The notes under the pieces were generated by a model. It was not told the DNA's origin. It did no database searches and saw only the letters and a list, made by a program, of their open reading frames with translations. A DNA stretch of 64,000 bases from an uncultured Scytonema sp. GTDB lineage: Bacteria > Cyanobacteriota > Cyanobacteriia > Cyanobacteriales > Nostocaceae. Position numbers and translations under genes: made by a program. Below are positions 17,419-28,109 of the stretch, in pieces (position 1 is the stretch's first letter; each line of letters begins with the position of its first letter). The stretch lies in assembly GCA_937873135.1 (NCBI GenBank), contig CALMVQ010000132.1:24813-88812 (forward strand). The letters are read 5' to 3'.

Positions 17419-18471
17419 ATGAAAATCGGTGTCATTCCTGAGAATGTATTTGAGTGGCTTGCACTAGCACTAGGATATGTGCCAACACCTCTTATTGAGA
17501 TTGGTGGCGGTATTATATTTATTCGAGCACTCATGGTAGCGACAAAACTGAATTTGTTTGAAGCTCTTGCTTCAGAATCACTCTCTACGCAAGAAGTTGC
17601 CGCTCGTTGTGCGACTGATCCTGAGGCAACACAAAAGCTTCTAAATGCCCTTGTAACTATGGGTTACCTTTGCAAAAACAGAGAACTTTATGCTCTCACC
17701 CCATTTGCTCGAAAATGGTTGCTCAAAGAAGCTCCACATTCACTCCATGACTTCGTAGTTTACGAATTTGTAGATTGGGAGTGGGTAACACATATGGAAG
17801 ACTTTATCCGAACCGGAAAGCCTGTATTAATGCATGAGCAAATGTCTTCTGATGACTGGAAATTTTACCAATACGGAATGCGATCAATTGCAAATTTAGT
17901 TGCTCCTAAAGTTGCAAAACGTATACCCATGCCGAGAGGCGCACGTAACATGCTTGATATTGGCGGTTCTCATGGCTGCTATTCCGTTGAGATTTGCCGT
18001 CATTATCAAAACCTGAACGCTGTTATCTTAGATCTTCCTGAAGCAGTAGAATTTGCAGCACCTCTCCTTGTAAAAGCGGGAATGGGCGACCGTGTGAGAC
18101 ATAAAGCTGGAAATGTACTCACAGACGATCTTGGAACTGACGTTTACGATTTAATATTGATTTCAAATCTAGTTCATCATTTTGATGAAGCAACAAACCG
18201 TAAACTAGTTGAACGTACTGCACAAGCTCTCAAACCAGGTGGTTATCTTGTCGTTCAAGAGTATGTGATGACAAATCCTTATTCATTGAATAAGAGCGGA
18301 CAAGCCCTTGTTGGACTCTGGAATTTATTTTATGCACTCACTAGTAACTCTAGCATTTGGAATTTTCCAGAAATAGCAAGCTGGCAACAGGAAGCTGGGT
18401 TAATTACTAAAAAACCCATTTCACTTTTACACAATTGTATGCAACAAAGTGCTATGAAGCCTTCCAAGTGA
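17419..18471 (+). CDS. SAM-dependent O-methyltransferase, OMT_2 class
   Basis: A 350-residue methyltransferase of the hydroxyindole/polyketide O-methyltransferase type. The winged-helix dimerisation domain covers about 25-115 (LMVATKLNLFEALASESLST, then LLNALVTMGYL). The Rossmann domain has NMLDIGGSHGCYSVEICRHY (about 175-194), ILDLPEAVE, and the catalytic region LISNLVHHFDEATNRKL with its His pair, followed by LKPGGYLVVQEYV. It would transfer a methyl group to a hydroxyl or enol oxygen of the polyketide. A beta-keto enol made by modules lacking a ketoreductase is one candidate site (inference). It starts 29 bases after the propeller gene, suggesting co-transcription. Confidence 0.85.
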   Translation: MKIGVIPENVFEWLALALGYVPTPLIEIGGGIIFIRALMVATKLNLFEALASESLSTQEVAARCATDPEATQKLLNALVTMGYLCKNRELYALTPFARKWLLKEAPHSLHDFVVYEFVDWEWVTHMEDFIRTGKPVLMHEQMSSDDWKFYQYGMRSIANLVAPKVAKRIPMPRGARNMLDIGGSHGCYSVEICRHYQNLNAVILDLPEAVEFAAPLLVKAGMGDRVRHKAGNVLTDDLGTDVYDLILISNLVHHFDEATNRKLVERTAQALKPGGYLVVQEYVMTNPYSLNKSGQALVGLWNLFYALTSNSSIWNFPEIASWQQEAGLITKKPISLLHNCMQQSAMKPSK

Positions 18472-18637
18472 TTAAAGAAAGGCAGCTATGCTGCTATGCT
18501 GAAAGACTCCTGCCCTACGACGTGAGAATTCGAGCAAGGAGGCTTTGACCTAGTAGCTCAATCTACGTTTCTAAAAGGTAGATACGTTCGTAAGGAAGGA
18601 GCTTTATCTCTGCTTTTTGTAATAAAGAAGGATAAAC

Positions 18638-19597
18638 ATGAGTTGGAATTTACCTGGTGCCCCCTGGCTGGTTGGTCACAAATTTATGCTCTCTGTTAAT
18701 AAACCTAAAAAATTTACAATTGGTGGGCAGGATTATGTGCTGTGGAAGAACAAAAAAGGAGAAGTGTCCGCCTTAGAAAATATTTGTCCTCATCAAGGCG
18801 CAAAGCTTTCCGAAGGTTGGATTTGCCATAAGACAAATACTCTTGCTTGTCCCTATCATGCGTTAGAGTTTGATTCAGAAGGAAGAGCAAGGTTGCCAAA
18901 AGAGAAAATATCCAAACCAATTGCTAAACCTTTAAAACTCCATTTTCAAGGTGATTGGATTTGGACTTATGTCAATAAAGAGCCCAAAATACCGTTACCA
19001 GATATTTTAGAGAAACTGGAAGAAGAGTTTCGCTTTGCTGGTATTAGTGGAGATGTAACAATTAATGCACCTTTTCTTGATGTGCTAGAAATTAATAACG
19101 ATTACAATCATGCTAAAGGAGCTCACCGGAAACTCTTTAAAATCAAAGATGTTGAAATAAAAGATATTTATGAGGTAGATAAATACACTACAAAAATTGA
19201 TTTTAATCAAATCCGAGAAGACAACATGCTTCAAGACTACTTAAAAAATCCTATACTGCTGACTTATCCTAAAACAGTCAAAGCCTCCCTTGAACACTAT
19301 TTTCCATGCCTAGCAATATTCTATGCTGATACTCCGTTAGGTAAAGTATGCGATGTGTTCGCAATATATCCAGAAACAGAGAATACAACTCATATATTTA
19401 TAGCGGTTTTTGGGAATTATCGGGGAATTTTTAACTTCATTACTGATAGACAATTGTTAAAGGCAATTAATAAACTGAATGAACAAGATGTTGAAATTCT
19501 AGAAAATCTCTATCCCCGATTTGAACCAAAGATTAGACTTCCCAATGAAGAACCTTTAAATTGGGCACGTAAACTTTATCAAACTTGGTCTGCTTAA
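18638..19597 (+). CDS. Rieske non-haem iron oxygenase
   Basis: A 319-residue Rieske-type oxygenase. ATG 18638 follows an AAGGA Shine-Dalgarno. The [2Fe-2S] centre is clear: CPHQGAKLSEGW then CPYHALEF (about 47-80). The C-terminal catalytic domain has the mononuclear iron motif NNDYNHAKGAHRKLF (two His, about 158-163), and a downstream acid is likely in NEQDVEILENLYPRF. Such enzymes hydroxylate, demethylate or oxidatively cyclise substrates and need a separate reductase, which is not in the window. Its position between the O-methyltransferase and the P450 genes marks it as a tailoring enzyme. The substrate cannot be read from the sequence. Confidence 0.82.
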   Translation: MSWNLPGAPWLVGHKFMLSVNKPKKFTIGGQDYVLWKNKKGEVSALENICPHQGAKLSEGWICHKTNTLACPYHALEFDSEGRARLPKEKISKPIAKPLKLHFQGDWIWTYVNKEPKIPLPDILEKLEEEFRFAGISGDVTINAPFLDVLEINNDYNHAKGAHRKLFKIKDVEIKDIYEVDKYTTKIDFNQIREDNMLQDYLKNPILLTYPKTVKASLEHYFPCLAIFYADTPLGKVCDVFAIYPETENTTHIFIAVFGNYRGIFNFITDRQLLKAINKLNEQDVEILENLYPRFEPKIRLPNEEPLNWARKLYQTWSA

Positions 19598-20292
19598 AGG
19601 CAATACAATTCAGTTACCGAAGAAAGGCAGAGGGCAGAGGGCAGCTATGAGTCACGGGAAGAGATCGCTCGGATTTGCCCTTCGGCCACAGGGTAATCGC
19701 GCCCCTAAATTTATTTATGAATAAAGTTGGAAATATGTATTTCGCTCTGGCGTAGCGATCAGCGAATACTGCGTCCTTATTAAATAGAACGCACCTGAAT
19801 TTATGGGGATTCCTTCGCATAGCAGCATAGCTCCTGCGGAGACGCTACGCGAACGTACTTCTGCCTTCTTAAGTCTTAGTCTTACCGGAACTTTACGAGT
19901 TATCCGTCGTGCTGTACCTAAGTTTCAACGTCTTAACTCTCAAGATTTGCCCCTTTTTTCGATTGGTTGATCATAGAGATTCTGGATACATTGTTACCCG
20001 AACGGGTTCATCTGTGTAACCCCTTTCTTTGTGAAAAAACCTGTATCAAAGTTTCGCTCTAAAAAACCAAAGCACAGAGGTACTGGACAGCGAGTTGAGG
20101 CTCCCAATTTCCACATCATCAATAACGCTTTCAGTCTTAACTGAATCGTATTGCGTTTGCTCCTACAAGCTGTTGTATTCGATCAAAATGCAAATTACTA
20201 TACAATTTTGGTACGGCGAGAGTTTTAAGTGCCGCTATTTAGATAGAACTGGTATAACAACGCTACACTTAAAATGTTGTTGAGGAAAACGT
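19598..20292. other. Intergenic region with dispersed repeats
   Basis: No gene is supported. GC-rich short dispersed repeats lie at about 19818-19856 (AGCATAGCTCCTGCGGAGAC then GCTACGCGAAC). A short frame at 20095-20283 has no recognisable features. The P450 RBS (TGAGGAAAA) lies at the right end, so its promoter may be here. Confidence 0.45.
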
Positions 20293-21651
20293 ATGACAGA
20301 ACTGAAATTAGCCCAACAAATGCCTCATTGCATGGGGTTACCGATCATTGGAGACACACTAGAATTGATGGCAACTCAGGGCTGGACGTTAACAAAGCAA
20401 TATGAGCGTTGCGGTTCTGTTTTTAAATTGCGGATCTTGGGCAAGAACTACGCAGTCCTTGTAGGACCCGAAGCCAATCGTTTGATTTTGCAGGATAAAG
20501 CTGACTATGTCTCGTCTTACCTAGGGTTGCAACCGTTCATGGAACATGTTTTCGGTCTTCCCATGATGCTCCAAGATGGTGACACGCATAGCCAAACTCG
20601 TCGCTTAATGGCTCCAGCATTTCACGGTAAGGCGATCACGTCCTATTTTGAAATCATGCAACAGGTTATCGAGGATTCTCTAAAGCGCTGGGCAACCCAA
20701 GACGTGATTTTCTTAAAAGCCAGCTTCAATCAACTTGCGCTCCGAATTGGCATTCGGCTTTTGCTTGGTGTACAAAAAGAAGATCAAATTGAGCAAATTG
20801 AAAATTGGTACAATACTCTCGTAGATGGAGTATCAGCCTTACTAAGAGTTAATTTACCTTTCACAAAATATGGGCGCTCTCAAACTGCGCGCCGTCAATT
20901 AAAAGCATTTTTACAAGCTATTATTGAAGAGCGCCAACGTCAAGGCAGTATGAAATCATCAAATGATGTATTAAGCTTGTTTCTTGCCTCTGTTGATGAA
21001 TTAGGCAATGCTTTATCAACATCTCAAGTTATTGATGAATTAATTCATTTAATCAATGCGGCTCATTTCACAACAGCAACTGCTTTGACATGGGCAGTGG
21101 TTGAACTTGCAGCTCGTCCTGAATTACGAATGAGATTACAGGAGGAACTTGTGGAAGTAACTTTTAATGAACCACTTAACCTTGGACATCTTAAATATCT
21201 CAATTCCATGACCTATTTCTTGAAAGAGATTGAAAGGTTTTATAATCCTTCAGGTGTTGTGCTACTTCGTGGAGTAGTGAAAGAGATTGACTATGCTGGA
21301 TATCGAATTCCTCCTGGTTGGACTATCATGGTTGCTCAAGGCTTAACGCACTTTTTACCAGACATTTATAAAGACCCCCGTTGTTTCGATCCTGATCGCT
21401 TTGCACCTCCCCGTGAGGAAGATAAGAAAGTACCTTTCTCTCTGGTTGGTTTTGGAGGTGGTGAACACACTTGTATTGGAATGGAATTTGCCAAGATGGA
21501 AATGAAGATTTTCTTGGCTACTTTATTACGTTGTTATGATTGGACGGTTACGCCAGACTATTCCATGCTTGCAGGAGTAGCAGTTCCTCCATCAGTTGAG
21601 CAGCAGTTGCAAACACGAATTACACGCCGACGCAGCGTAAAGCTAGATTGA
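20293..21651 (+). CDS. Cytochrome P450 (CYP120-like)
   Basis: A 452-residue soluble P450 monooxygenase. ATG 20293 follows GAGGAAAACGT. It has the I-helix segment LINAAHFTTATALTW (oxygen-activation Thr), the K-helix ExxR motif in FLKEIERFYNP, a PERF-like DPDRFAPPRE, and the haem loop FGGGEHTCIGMEFAKMEMK with its Cys ligand near residue 396. The overall pattern is like CYP120-type and other cyanobacterial class P450s. It would hydroxylate or epoxidise the polyketide or its acyl starter, possibly creating the hydroxyl that the next gene's glycosyltransferase uses (inference). Redox partners are not encoded nearby. Confidence 0.88.
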   Translation: MTELKLAQQMPHCMGLPIIGDTLELMATQGWTLTKQYERCGSVFKLRILGKNYAVLVGPEANRLILQDKADYVSSYLGLQPFMEHVFGLPMMLQDGDTHSQTRRLMAPAFHGKAITSYFEIMQQVIEDSLKRWATQDVIFLKASFNQLALRIGIRLLLGVQKEDQIEQIENWYNTLVDGVSALLRVNLPFTKYGRSQTARRQLKAFLQAIIEERQRQGSMKSSNDVLSLFLASVDELGNALSTSQVIDELIHLINAAHFTTATALTWAVVELAARPELRMRLQEELVEVTFNEPLNLGHLKYLNSMTYFLKEIERFYNPSGVVLLRGVVKEIDYAGYRIPPGWTIMVAQGLTHFLPDIYKDPRCFDPDRFAPPREEDKKVPFSLVGFGGGEHTCIGMEFAKMEMKIFLATLLRCYDWTVTPDYSMLAGVAVPPSVEQQLQTRITRRRSVKLD

Positions 21652-21778
21652 TTCCACAAGAGCTTTGAAACTTGCTCAGTTGTGCGGTGCTTAACAGACA
21701 TGCCATTCCCAACTAAACTTATAGTTGGGAACAGCAATATAGAGAAACCTTCTCAGTATCGACAGCAGGAGCATACAG

Positions 21779-23062
21779 ATGGCTTGTATTTTGATAGCGA
21801 CAGCACCAGTAGAGAGTCATTTTAACCCAATAGCTTCAGTTGCCTGCGAGTTAGTTAATCGTGGACATACAGTCTGGTGGTACGCTGGTAAGGTATTCCA
21901 ACCCAAAATTGAGCGACTCGGAGCCATTTATAAACCGATGCAGGCAGCTTATGATTTTAGCGGGATGAGTCGAGACGAAGCTTTTCCGCAACTTCATAGT
22001 TTGCAAGGGTTGTCGGCTTTGATCGCAACCCTGAAAACGCTCTTTATTGAGCAAGCTCCCAAACAAATGAAAGATATTCATGGACTGTTGGATGAGTTTC
22101 CTGCGGAGATACTTATTGCCGATGAGGTATGCTTTGGTGTGGGCTTTGTGCATGAAAAAACGAGCATTCCAATGGTAGCTGTTGCTGTTTCAATGTACTC
22201 TTTAAGCAGCAAAGATACCGCGCCTATCGGTCTAGCTTTACCACCAAATAGCTCGCCGCTTGGACGGCTACGCAATGCCATCTTGCATTTTTTGATAGAT
22301 AAGATTGTTCTACGTGATGTACGAGCCTATACAGATCAAATCCGTGCAAGCGTGGATCTACCGAAACTCAACAAGAGTGTACTCGAAAGAATTACCCAGG
22401 TACCGGATTTGTATCTGCTCGGAACTGTTCCCGAGTTTGAGTATCCTCGTAGCGATCTGTACGAACACACGCATTTTGTTGGTACCCTGATCAGTCCACC
22501 AGTAGAGCAGTTTAACCCGCCAGTGTGGTGGGATGAGCTGTACGGCGAGCGACCAGTAATCCTTATTACTCAAGGCACTTTGGCAAACTCAGATCTGAAC
22601 AATCTTCTCATTCCGGCGATACGGGCACTAAGTCATGAGGATGTAATCGTCGTTGCAACTACAGGCGGCATCCCTGTTGACAGTATCAAGCTTGACCCAC
22701 TACCGGACAATGTGCATGTAGAGCAGTTTATCCCATACTACTACCTCATGCCGCACGTCGATGTAATGGTTACAAATGGCGGGTTTGGCAGCGTGCAGAT
22801 GGCATTATCCAACGGGGTATCGCTCATCGTAGCAGGAGCAACGGAGGAAAAACCGGAAATTGCAGCACATGTTGCATGGGCTGATGTGGGCATTAACCTA
22901 AAAACGGGAACCCCGTCAGAAGCACAGATCCGTAATGCCGTGAGAACTATCCTCCGCGATCCACGCTACAAGCACAACACACAACGGTTGCAAGCAGAAT
23001 TTAAGCACTATAACGGACCCCAGCGTGCTGCCGACCTGATAGAACAGCTTTTAAAAATTTGA
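21779..23062 (+). CDS. MGT-type GT1 glycosyltransferase
   Basis: A 427-residue GT-B glycosyltransferase of the macrolide glycosyltransferase (MGT) group, family GT1. ATG 21779 has GGAG about 9 bases upstream. The N-terminal acceptor domain begins ILIATAPVESHFNPIASVAC, with the catalytic-type His in the ESHFNP loop. The C-terminal nucleotide-sugar domain has ILITQGTLAN, then HVEQFIPYYYLMPHVDVMVT and NGGFGSVQMALSNGVSLI, where many GT1 enzymes have HCGxxS; here Asn replaces His. It should glycosylate the polyketide. The same fold also serves self-resistance by inactivating macrolides, and an efflux pair follows, so both roles are possible. Confidence 0.85.
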   Translation: MACILIATAPVESHFNPIASVACELVNRGHTVWWYAGKVFQPKIERLGAIYKPMQAAYDFSGMSRDEAFPQLHSLQGLSALIATLKTLFIEQAPKQMKDIHGLLDEFPAEILIADEVCFGVGFVHEKTSIPMVAVAVSMYSLSSKDTAPIGLALPPNSSPLGRLRNAILHFLIDKIVLRDVRAYTDQIRASVDLPKLNKSVLERITQVPDLYLLGTVPEFEYPRSDLYEHTHFVGTLISPPVEQFNPPVWWDELYGERPVILITQGTLANSDLNNLLIPAIRALSHEDVIVVATTGGIPVDSIKLDPLPDNVHVEQFIPYYYLMPHVDVMVTNGGFGSVQMALSNGVSLIVAGATEEKPEIAAHVAWADVGINLKTGTPSEAQIRNAVRTILRDPRYKHNTQRLQAEFKHYNGPQRAADLIEQLLKI

Positions 23063-23495
23063 AATACTAAACAAGACTACCTCTTATAAGAGAAACCTTT
23101 CCCTTTTTTCTTATGTGGACAATGCGACATTCCACATTTCATCGGTCATATGGTCAAGAAATCTGAATTAATAAGCACGGTTGCTGATGGAAGGGATGAT
23201 CTCATGTCCGCTTAAACATTTATCATCAAAGCATAATCCCACCCCTTAAACAGTACTGAGTCATGAGAATGAAGTGAGAGAAGGGATGAGTTGAAATTTG
23301 TCATGTTTCAATATCACTTTGTTTTGACTCAAGACTCGTTACGAGCGCACTGTTTGCGGGATAGGGATCTGCGGAAACATGAATGATAACTGAATTAACC
23401 GGACTTGATATGATGCCGTAACGCACGCCTCGACCTAATTTCCCGCTACAAGATCTATCCCCCGGCTGTCTAGATGATGAGGTGCGAAATGTAAT
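23063..23495. other. Intergenic region before the efflux operon
   Basis: No gene was seen. GAGGTGCG at about 23480 is a plausible Shine-Dalgarno for the next gene. No clear terminator or operator was recognised. Confidence 0.4.
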
Positions 23496-24959
23496 ATGAC
23501 TTTCTTTAATAAAAACAGAGGGACTACGTTGACCAATAAAGATTCCGCAGAAATTGAGCCTGAAGAAACAGAGGCCGTTGAGAAGACTAATTGCATAGAA
23601 AAAAAATCATTTTCCACGCGTCCTACCCGCTTGCCTTGGTTGATGCCAATATTATTAGGCACTGGTTTTGGGATAGGAATCGCTTTTATGGGCATATATT
23701 TACTACGTAGTTCAACTGAAGATTCTACTGTCAAACCACCACAACTTGCAAAAATCAACCTTCCAACTGTTACTGCCACCTCGGCTGTAACAACCCGTAT
23801 TACTCGTAGCCTCTACACCACAGGTGCTGTGGCTGCCCGCGAACACATCTTAGTTCTGCCTCAAACAACTGGTTTGCAAATCAAAAAAATATTGGTTGAT
23901 GAGGGAAGACAGATAAAAGCTTCTGAAGTGCTGGCAATTTTGGATGATTCGGTGCTGCAAACACAAATCGACCAAGCCAAAGCAAAAGTGCAATCTGACA
24001 AAGCACTGCTAGAACAAAAACTAGCTGCTCTTGCTCAAGCCCGCGCTAACGCTGCTCAAGCCCGCGCTAACCTTGCTCAAGTCCGCGTCAACGAAAAAGA
24101 CGCTCGTGAAAAACTCAAAAATTACCGACAACTAGGGACAGCAGGAGCCGTTAGTCACGAGCAATTGGAGAACCACATCACTGATGCTGCCACAAAAACA
24201 GAAGCTGTCAACGCTGCAGCGGAAGCTGTTAACGCTTTAGTGGCAACTATTAGTAGCGCTCAAGCAAGTGTCAACAGTGCTCAAGCTGACGTGCAAAATA
24301 GTATTGCAAAAGAAAAACAACTGCATACACAGTTAGGACAGACATTGGTTCGTGCTCCAGTTGCTGGAATCATAGCTAAAAAGAACGTTGAGGTTGGTGA
24401 TGTGACGACGAACATAAAACAGCTATTTGAAATTATTCGTGACGGAGCGCTAGAACTACAAGCACAGGTTCCGGAAGTGCAGTTGTCACAAGTAGCAATT
24501 GGTGTATCTGCACAAATTACCTCCGATAGCGATCGCCACGTGCATATAATTGGAAAAGTACGAGAAATATCACCTCTTGTTGATGATAAAAACCGTAAAG
24601 CGCTCGTCAAAATTAACTTACCTCCAACACATCTACTGCGTCCAGGAATGTTTGTCCGTGCAGCAATAACTATTAATACAAATATAGGAATCAGTATACC
24701 TGCTAAAGCAGTTATGCCGCAGTCCGATGGCAAAGCTATTGTTTTTACACTATCAAGTGACAATATAGAAAAATCAGAAACTTCAAAAACAGTAAAAGTG
24801 TACGTAGCTAAAGCTCGAAAAGTGCAAGTTGGAGAAATTCTTAAAGATGGTTACATTGAAATTAAGCAAGGTTTAAATCCAGGCGATCGCGTGGTTACTG
24901 CTGGTGTTGCGTATCTCAAAGATGGCGATCATGTTACTGTTGTTGCAAATAGGGGATAG
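23496..24959 (+). CDS. RND efflux periplasmic adaptor (HlyD/AcrA family)
   Basis: A 487-residue membrane-fusion protein. The cytoplasmic N-terminus (about 1-45) is followed by one transmembrane anchor (LPWLMPILLGTGFGIGIAFM). The first half of the barrel/lipoyl domain includes LVLPQTTGLQIKKILVDEGR. A long coiled-coil hairpin follows, rich in AQARAN repeats (about 165-285). Then come the returning lipoyl strand LVRAPVAGIIAKKNVEVGDV and the membrane-proximal domain ending GLNPGDRVVTAGVAYLKDGD. It links the inner-membrane pump to an outer-membrane channel. The pump gene starts 6 bases after its stop, so they form an operon. No TolC homologue is in the window. Confidence 0.9.
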   Translation: MTFFNKNRGTTLTNKDSAEIEPEETEAVEKTNCIEKKSFSTRPTRLPWLMPILLGTGFGIGIAFMGIYLLRSSTEDSTVKPPQLAKINLPTVTATSAVTTRITRSLYTTGAVAAREHILVLPQTTGLQIKKILVDEGRQIKASEVLAILDDSVLQTQIDQAKAKVQSDKALLEQKLAALAQARANAAQARANLAQVRVNEKDAREKLKNYRQLGTAGAVSHEQLENHITDAATKTEAVNAAAEAVNALVATISSAQASVNSAQADVQNSIAKEKQLHTQLGQTLVRAPVAGIIAKKNVEVGDVTTNIKQLFEIIRDGALELQAQVPEVQLSQVAIGVSAQITSDSDRHVHIIGKVREISPLVDDKNRKALVKINLPPTHLLRPGMFVRAAITINTNIGISIPAKAVMPQSDGKAIVFTLSSDNIEKSETSKTVKVYVAKARKVQVGEILKDGYIEIKQGLNPGDRVVTAGVAYLKDGDHVTVVANRG

Positions 24960-24965
24960 TAAATA

Positions 24966-27900
24966 ATGTCCTTCAACATCTCATATTGGTCGATTAAAAA
25001 ACCTATACCAACAATAGTTTTATTTTTAATTTTGACTATATTCGGCTGGTTTTCCTTTATAACGTTGGGGATTGATATTAACCCGAATACTGATGTTCCT
25101 ACAGTTTCAGTGACGGTGACACAGCCAGGGGCTGGTCCTGTAGAATTAGAATCACAAGTGACAAAAAAGATTGAGGATTCCGTTGCGGCAATAGGTAATA
25201 TCGATTACATGATATCGACAGTTAATGATGGTATTTCTACAACTGTCATCAACTTTCTTTTAGAAACAAATACTGATAGTGACGTCAACGATGTTCGGAA
25301 TGCCGTTGCTCAAATTCGCCAAGATCTTCCCAAAGAAATTGATGAACCAATTGTCAAACGAGTGGAATTTGCAGGAGGTCCGATTATGACCTACGCGGTC
25401 ACCTCGGATACAGAATCAGTGACAGAACTTAGTAACTTAGTTGACCAAACTATTAACCGTGCCTTACTCACTGTGCCAGGGGTAGCACAAATTAAACGCG
25501 TAGGAGGTATTGATCGAGAAATTCGCATCAATCTCGATCCCCTACGTTTGCAAAGCCTAGGTATTACCGCTACTCAAGTCAATGACCAAATCCGCAATTT
25601 AAATATCAACTTACCTAGTGGTCGTACTGAATTAGGAGGGAGTGAGCAAAATGTCCGTACTCTCGGTAGTGCTCCAGATGTTAATGTCTTGAAAACCTAT
25701 GAAATTATCCTTCCTAGCGGTGGTTCTGTGGCTTTGTCGAGCTTAGGAACAGTAGAAGACAGTTATGCTGAAATTCGTCAAACTGCTCGACTGAATCATA
25801 AACCTGTCGTAGCCTTTCAGGTGTTGCGAAGTACTGGTAGCGTTACGGTATCAGTGGAACAAGGAGTGAAAGATGCAGTCGCACAACTACAAAAAACCTT
25901 GCCTCCAGATGTCAAACTGGAAATCATTTTCACCCGAGCTGCTTATGTCCGTGAATCTTATCACAGCACGATTCATGACTTGTTAATCGCGTCTGTGTTG
26001 GCAGTTTTGACAATTCAAGTATTTTTGCGGAACTGGCGAACCACAGTAATTACGGCTGTGGCACTGCCACTATCAATTATTCCTACCTTTGCTGTACAGC
26101 AGATGCTGGGTTACACCCTCAACAGTATGACCTTGCTAGCATTAGCACTGGCAGTAGGTAACTTAGTGGATGATGCCGTAGTGGAAATTGAAAATATGGA
26201 ACGGCATATGGAAATGGGCAAAGACTCATTTCAGGCAGCAATCGATTCTTCAGACGAAGTGGGTTTGGCAGTAATTGCTTGCTCAGCAACCATTGTTGCC
26301 GTGTTTTTACCCGTTGCTTTTATGGGCGGCGTTCCCGGTCAATTTTTCCAACCGTTTGGCGTTACCGTTTCTGTTGCCACAATTTTCTCTACTTTTGTCG
26401 CCCGCATGGTCACTCCGATGATGGGAGCGTATTTACTTGAGAATAACCATAAGAAACAAGATAAAAAAAATAAAAATTCTTCTTCCCTTTTCTGTTCTTC
26501 AACGCAGCGCTTTCAACCTTATAAATCTTTATTAACTTGGGCATTACGCCACAGATTGACTACAATTATCTTTGCCATAACATTCTTTATTGGCAGTCTC
26601 ATGCTCGTTCCATTGATTCCTAAAGGTTTTGTTGATAATGGAGACATAGGTATTTCCACCATTGCTATAGAACTGCCTCCTGGTTCAACATTGAAAGATA
26701 CTGATAAAATTGTAGCACAAATAACAGATTTACTTAGAGAAAACCCCAAGGTGAGCAATGCTGTGGAAAGCGTGCTATCTACAGAAGATTTAAATTCTGC
26801 TATCCTTACTGTCAAATTAAAGCCGAAAGCTGAACGCCATGGGATTTCGCAAGTAAAGTTTGAACAAGAACTGCGTAGCGATTTTCAAACAATTCCGGGA
26901 GCAAAAATTAGCTTTCAAACACAAGGTACAGTCGGTAGTCCGAAAGATTTAACAATTCTGCTCACAAGTGAGAATCCCGAAATGTTAAATCAAGCTGCTG
27001 ATACCTTAGAACGGCAGATGCGGACAGTTCCTGGTTTGGTGGAAGTGACTTCTACTGCTAGTTTGGTACAACCAGAAATCTTGGTAATTCCCAATCCACA
27101 AAAGGCAGCAGATTTAGGGGTAACAGTGCAATCAATCGCCCGCACAGCAACACTTGCAACTATCGGCGATAACAAACCAAATTTGGCAAAATTTAATTTA
27201 AGTGATCGCCAAATTCCCATTCGCGTCCAAATAGATCCGAAAGCTAAAGAAGATATCAACACCATTAGAAATCTACAAGTTCCCAGTCAAAATGGCATTT
27301 TAGTTCCTCTCGTAGCAGTAGCAGACATGCGCTTCGGCAGTGGACCAGCACAAATTAATCGTTACAATCGCTACCGTCAAGTTTCTCTAGAAGCCAATTT
27401 ACAGGAAGGAACTTCCTTAGGAGATGCAGTACAAGCAGTAAACAAGCTACCAGCTTTACAACATTTACCTCCAGGAGTTGTACAACAATCGGCTGGTGAT
27501 ACTAAGATTATGACAGAAGTTTTTGGTCGTTTCGGAATTGCTTTGGGTTTGGCGTTGATTTCTATATATGCCATTCTTGTCCTGCTTTATAACAGTTTTC
27601 TCCATCCCTTAACAATTATGATGGCATTGCCATTTTGTCTAAATGGCGCTTTAATAGGGTTGATGATAGCTCAAAAAGCCTTGGGATTGTTTGCTCTTAT
27701 TGGCATAGTTCTACTCATGGGGATTGTGACCAAAAACTCAATTCTGCTAGTGGACTATACCATGATTAACTTAGCAGACGGAAAGACACAACGTCAGGCT
27801 TTGCTAGATGCTGGAGTGTCTCGCCTGCGACCGATTTTGATGACTTCGATTGCAACTGTTGCTGGTATCCTACCCTTAGCATTAGGATTTGGAGCAGGTG

Positions 27901-28109
27901 CTGAAACTCGCCAATCAATGGGAATTGCAATTATGGGTGGCTTCACCACTTCCACACTTCTAACAGTAGTTGTGATTCCCGTTGTCTTCTCTTATGTCGA
28001 TGACTTCCAGCACTGGGTTGTCAAATCTACAGAATACGTATTTGGCAAGAAACGCAAGGTTCATATTGTCAGCACGAATATTTCAACTCCATCAGATCAC
28101 GAAAATTGA
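24966..28109 (+). CDS. RND efflux transporter (AcrB/MdtB-like)
   Basis: A 1047-residue resistance-nodulation-division pump. The first transmembrane helix is PTIVLFLILTIFGWFSFITL. The periplasmic porter domains include IGNIDYMISTVNDG. TM4 carries the proton-relay pair in LAVGNLVDDAVVEIENMERH, and the second half repeats the architecture with LLMGIVTKNSILLVDYTMI (relay Lys) and FGAGAETRQSMGIAIMGG. It would export lipophilic compounds by proton antiport. Its place in the cluster with its adaptor suggests export of, or self-protection from, the cluster's product. It has the usual length and no damage was seen. Confidence 0.92.
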   Translation: MSFNISYWSIKKPIPTIVLFLILTIFGWFSFITLGIDINPNTDVPTVSVTVTQPGAGPVELESQVTKKIEDSVAAIGNIDYMISTVNDGISTTVINFLLETNTDSDVNDVRNAVAQIRQDLPKEIDEPIVKRVEFAGGPIMTYAVTSDTESVTELSNLVDQTINRALLTVPGVAQIKRVGGIDREIRINLDPLRLQSLGITATQVNDQIRNLNINLPSGRTELGGSEQNVRTLGSAPDVNVLKTYEIILPSGGSVALSSLGTVEDSYAEIRQTARLNHKPVVAFQVLRSTGSVTVSVEQGVKDAVAQLQKTLPPDVKLEIIFTRAAYVRESYHSTIHDLLIASVLAVLTIQVFLRNWRTTVITAVALPLSIIPTFAVQQMLGYTLNSMTLLALALAVGNLVDDAVVEIENMERHMEMGKDSFQAAIDSSDEVGLAVIACSATIVAVFLPVAFMGGVPGQFFQPFGVTVSVATIFSTFVARMVTPMMGAYLLENNHKKQDKKNKNSSSLFCSSTQRFQPYKSLLTWALRHRLTTIIFAITFFIGSLMLVPLIPKGFVDNGDIGISTIAIELPPGSTLKDTDKIVAQITDLLRENPKVSNAVESVLSTEDLNSAILTVKLKPKAERHGISQVKFEQELRSDFQTIPGAKISFQTQGTVGSPKDLTILLTSENPEMLNQAADTLERQMRTVPGLVEVTSTASLVQPEILVIPNPQKAADLGVTVQSIARTATLATIGDNKPNLAKFNLSDRQIPIRVQIDPKAKEDINTIRNLQVPSQNGILVPLVAVADMRFGSGPAQINRYNRYRQVSLEANLQEGTSLGDAVQAVNKLPALQHLPPGVVQQSAGDTKIMTEVFGRFGIALGLALISIYAILVLLYNSFLHPLTIMMALPFCLNGALIGLMIAQKALGLFALIGIVLLMGIVTKNSILLVDYTMINLADGKTQRQALLDAGVSRLRPILMTSIATVAGILPLALGFGAGAETRQSMGIAIMGGFTTSTLLTVVVIPVVFSYVDDFQHWVVKSTEYVFGKKRKVHIVSTNISTPSDHEN

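Noticed and set aside
20095..20283. A 62-codon open frame just upstream of the P450 gene
   Set aside because: No RBS or family similarity; it occupies the probable promoter region.
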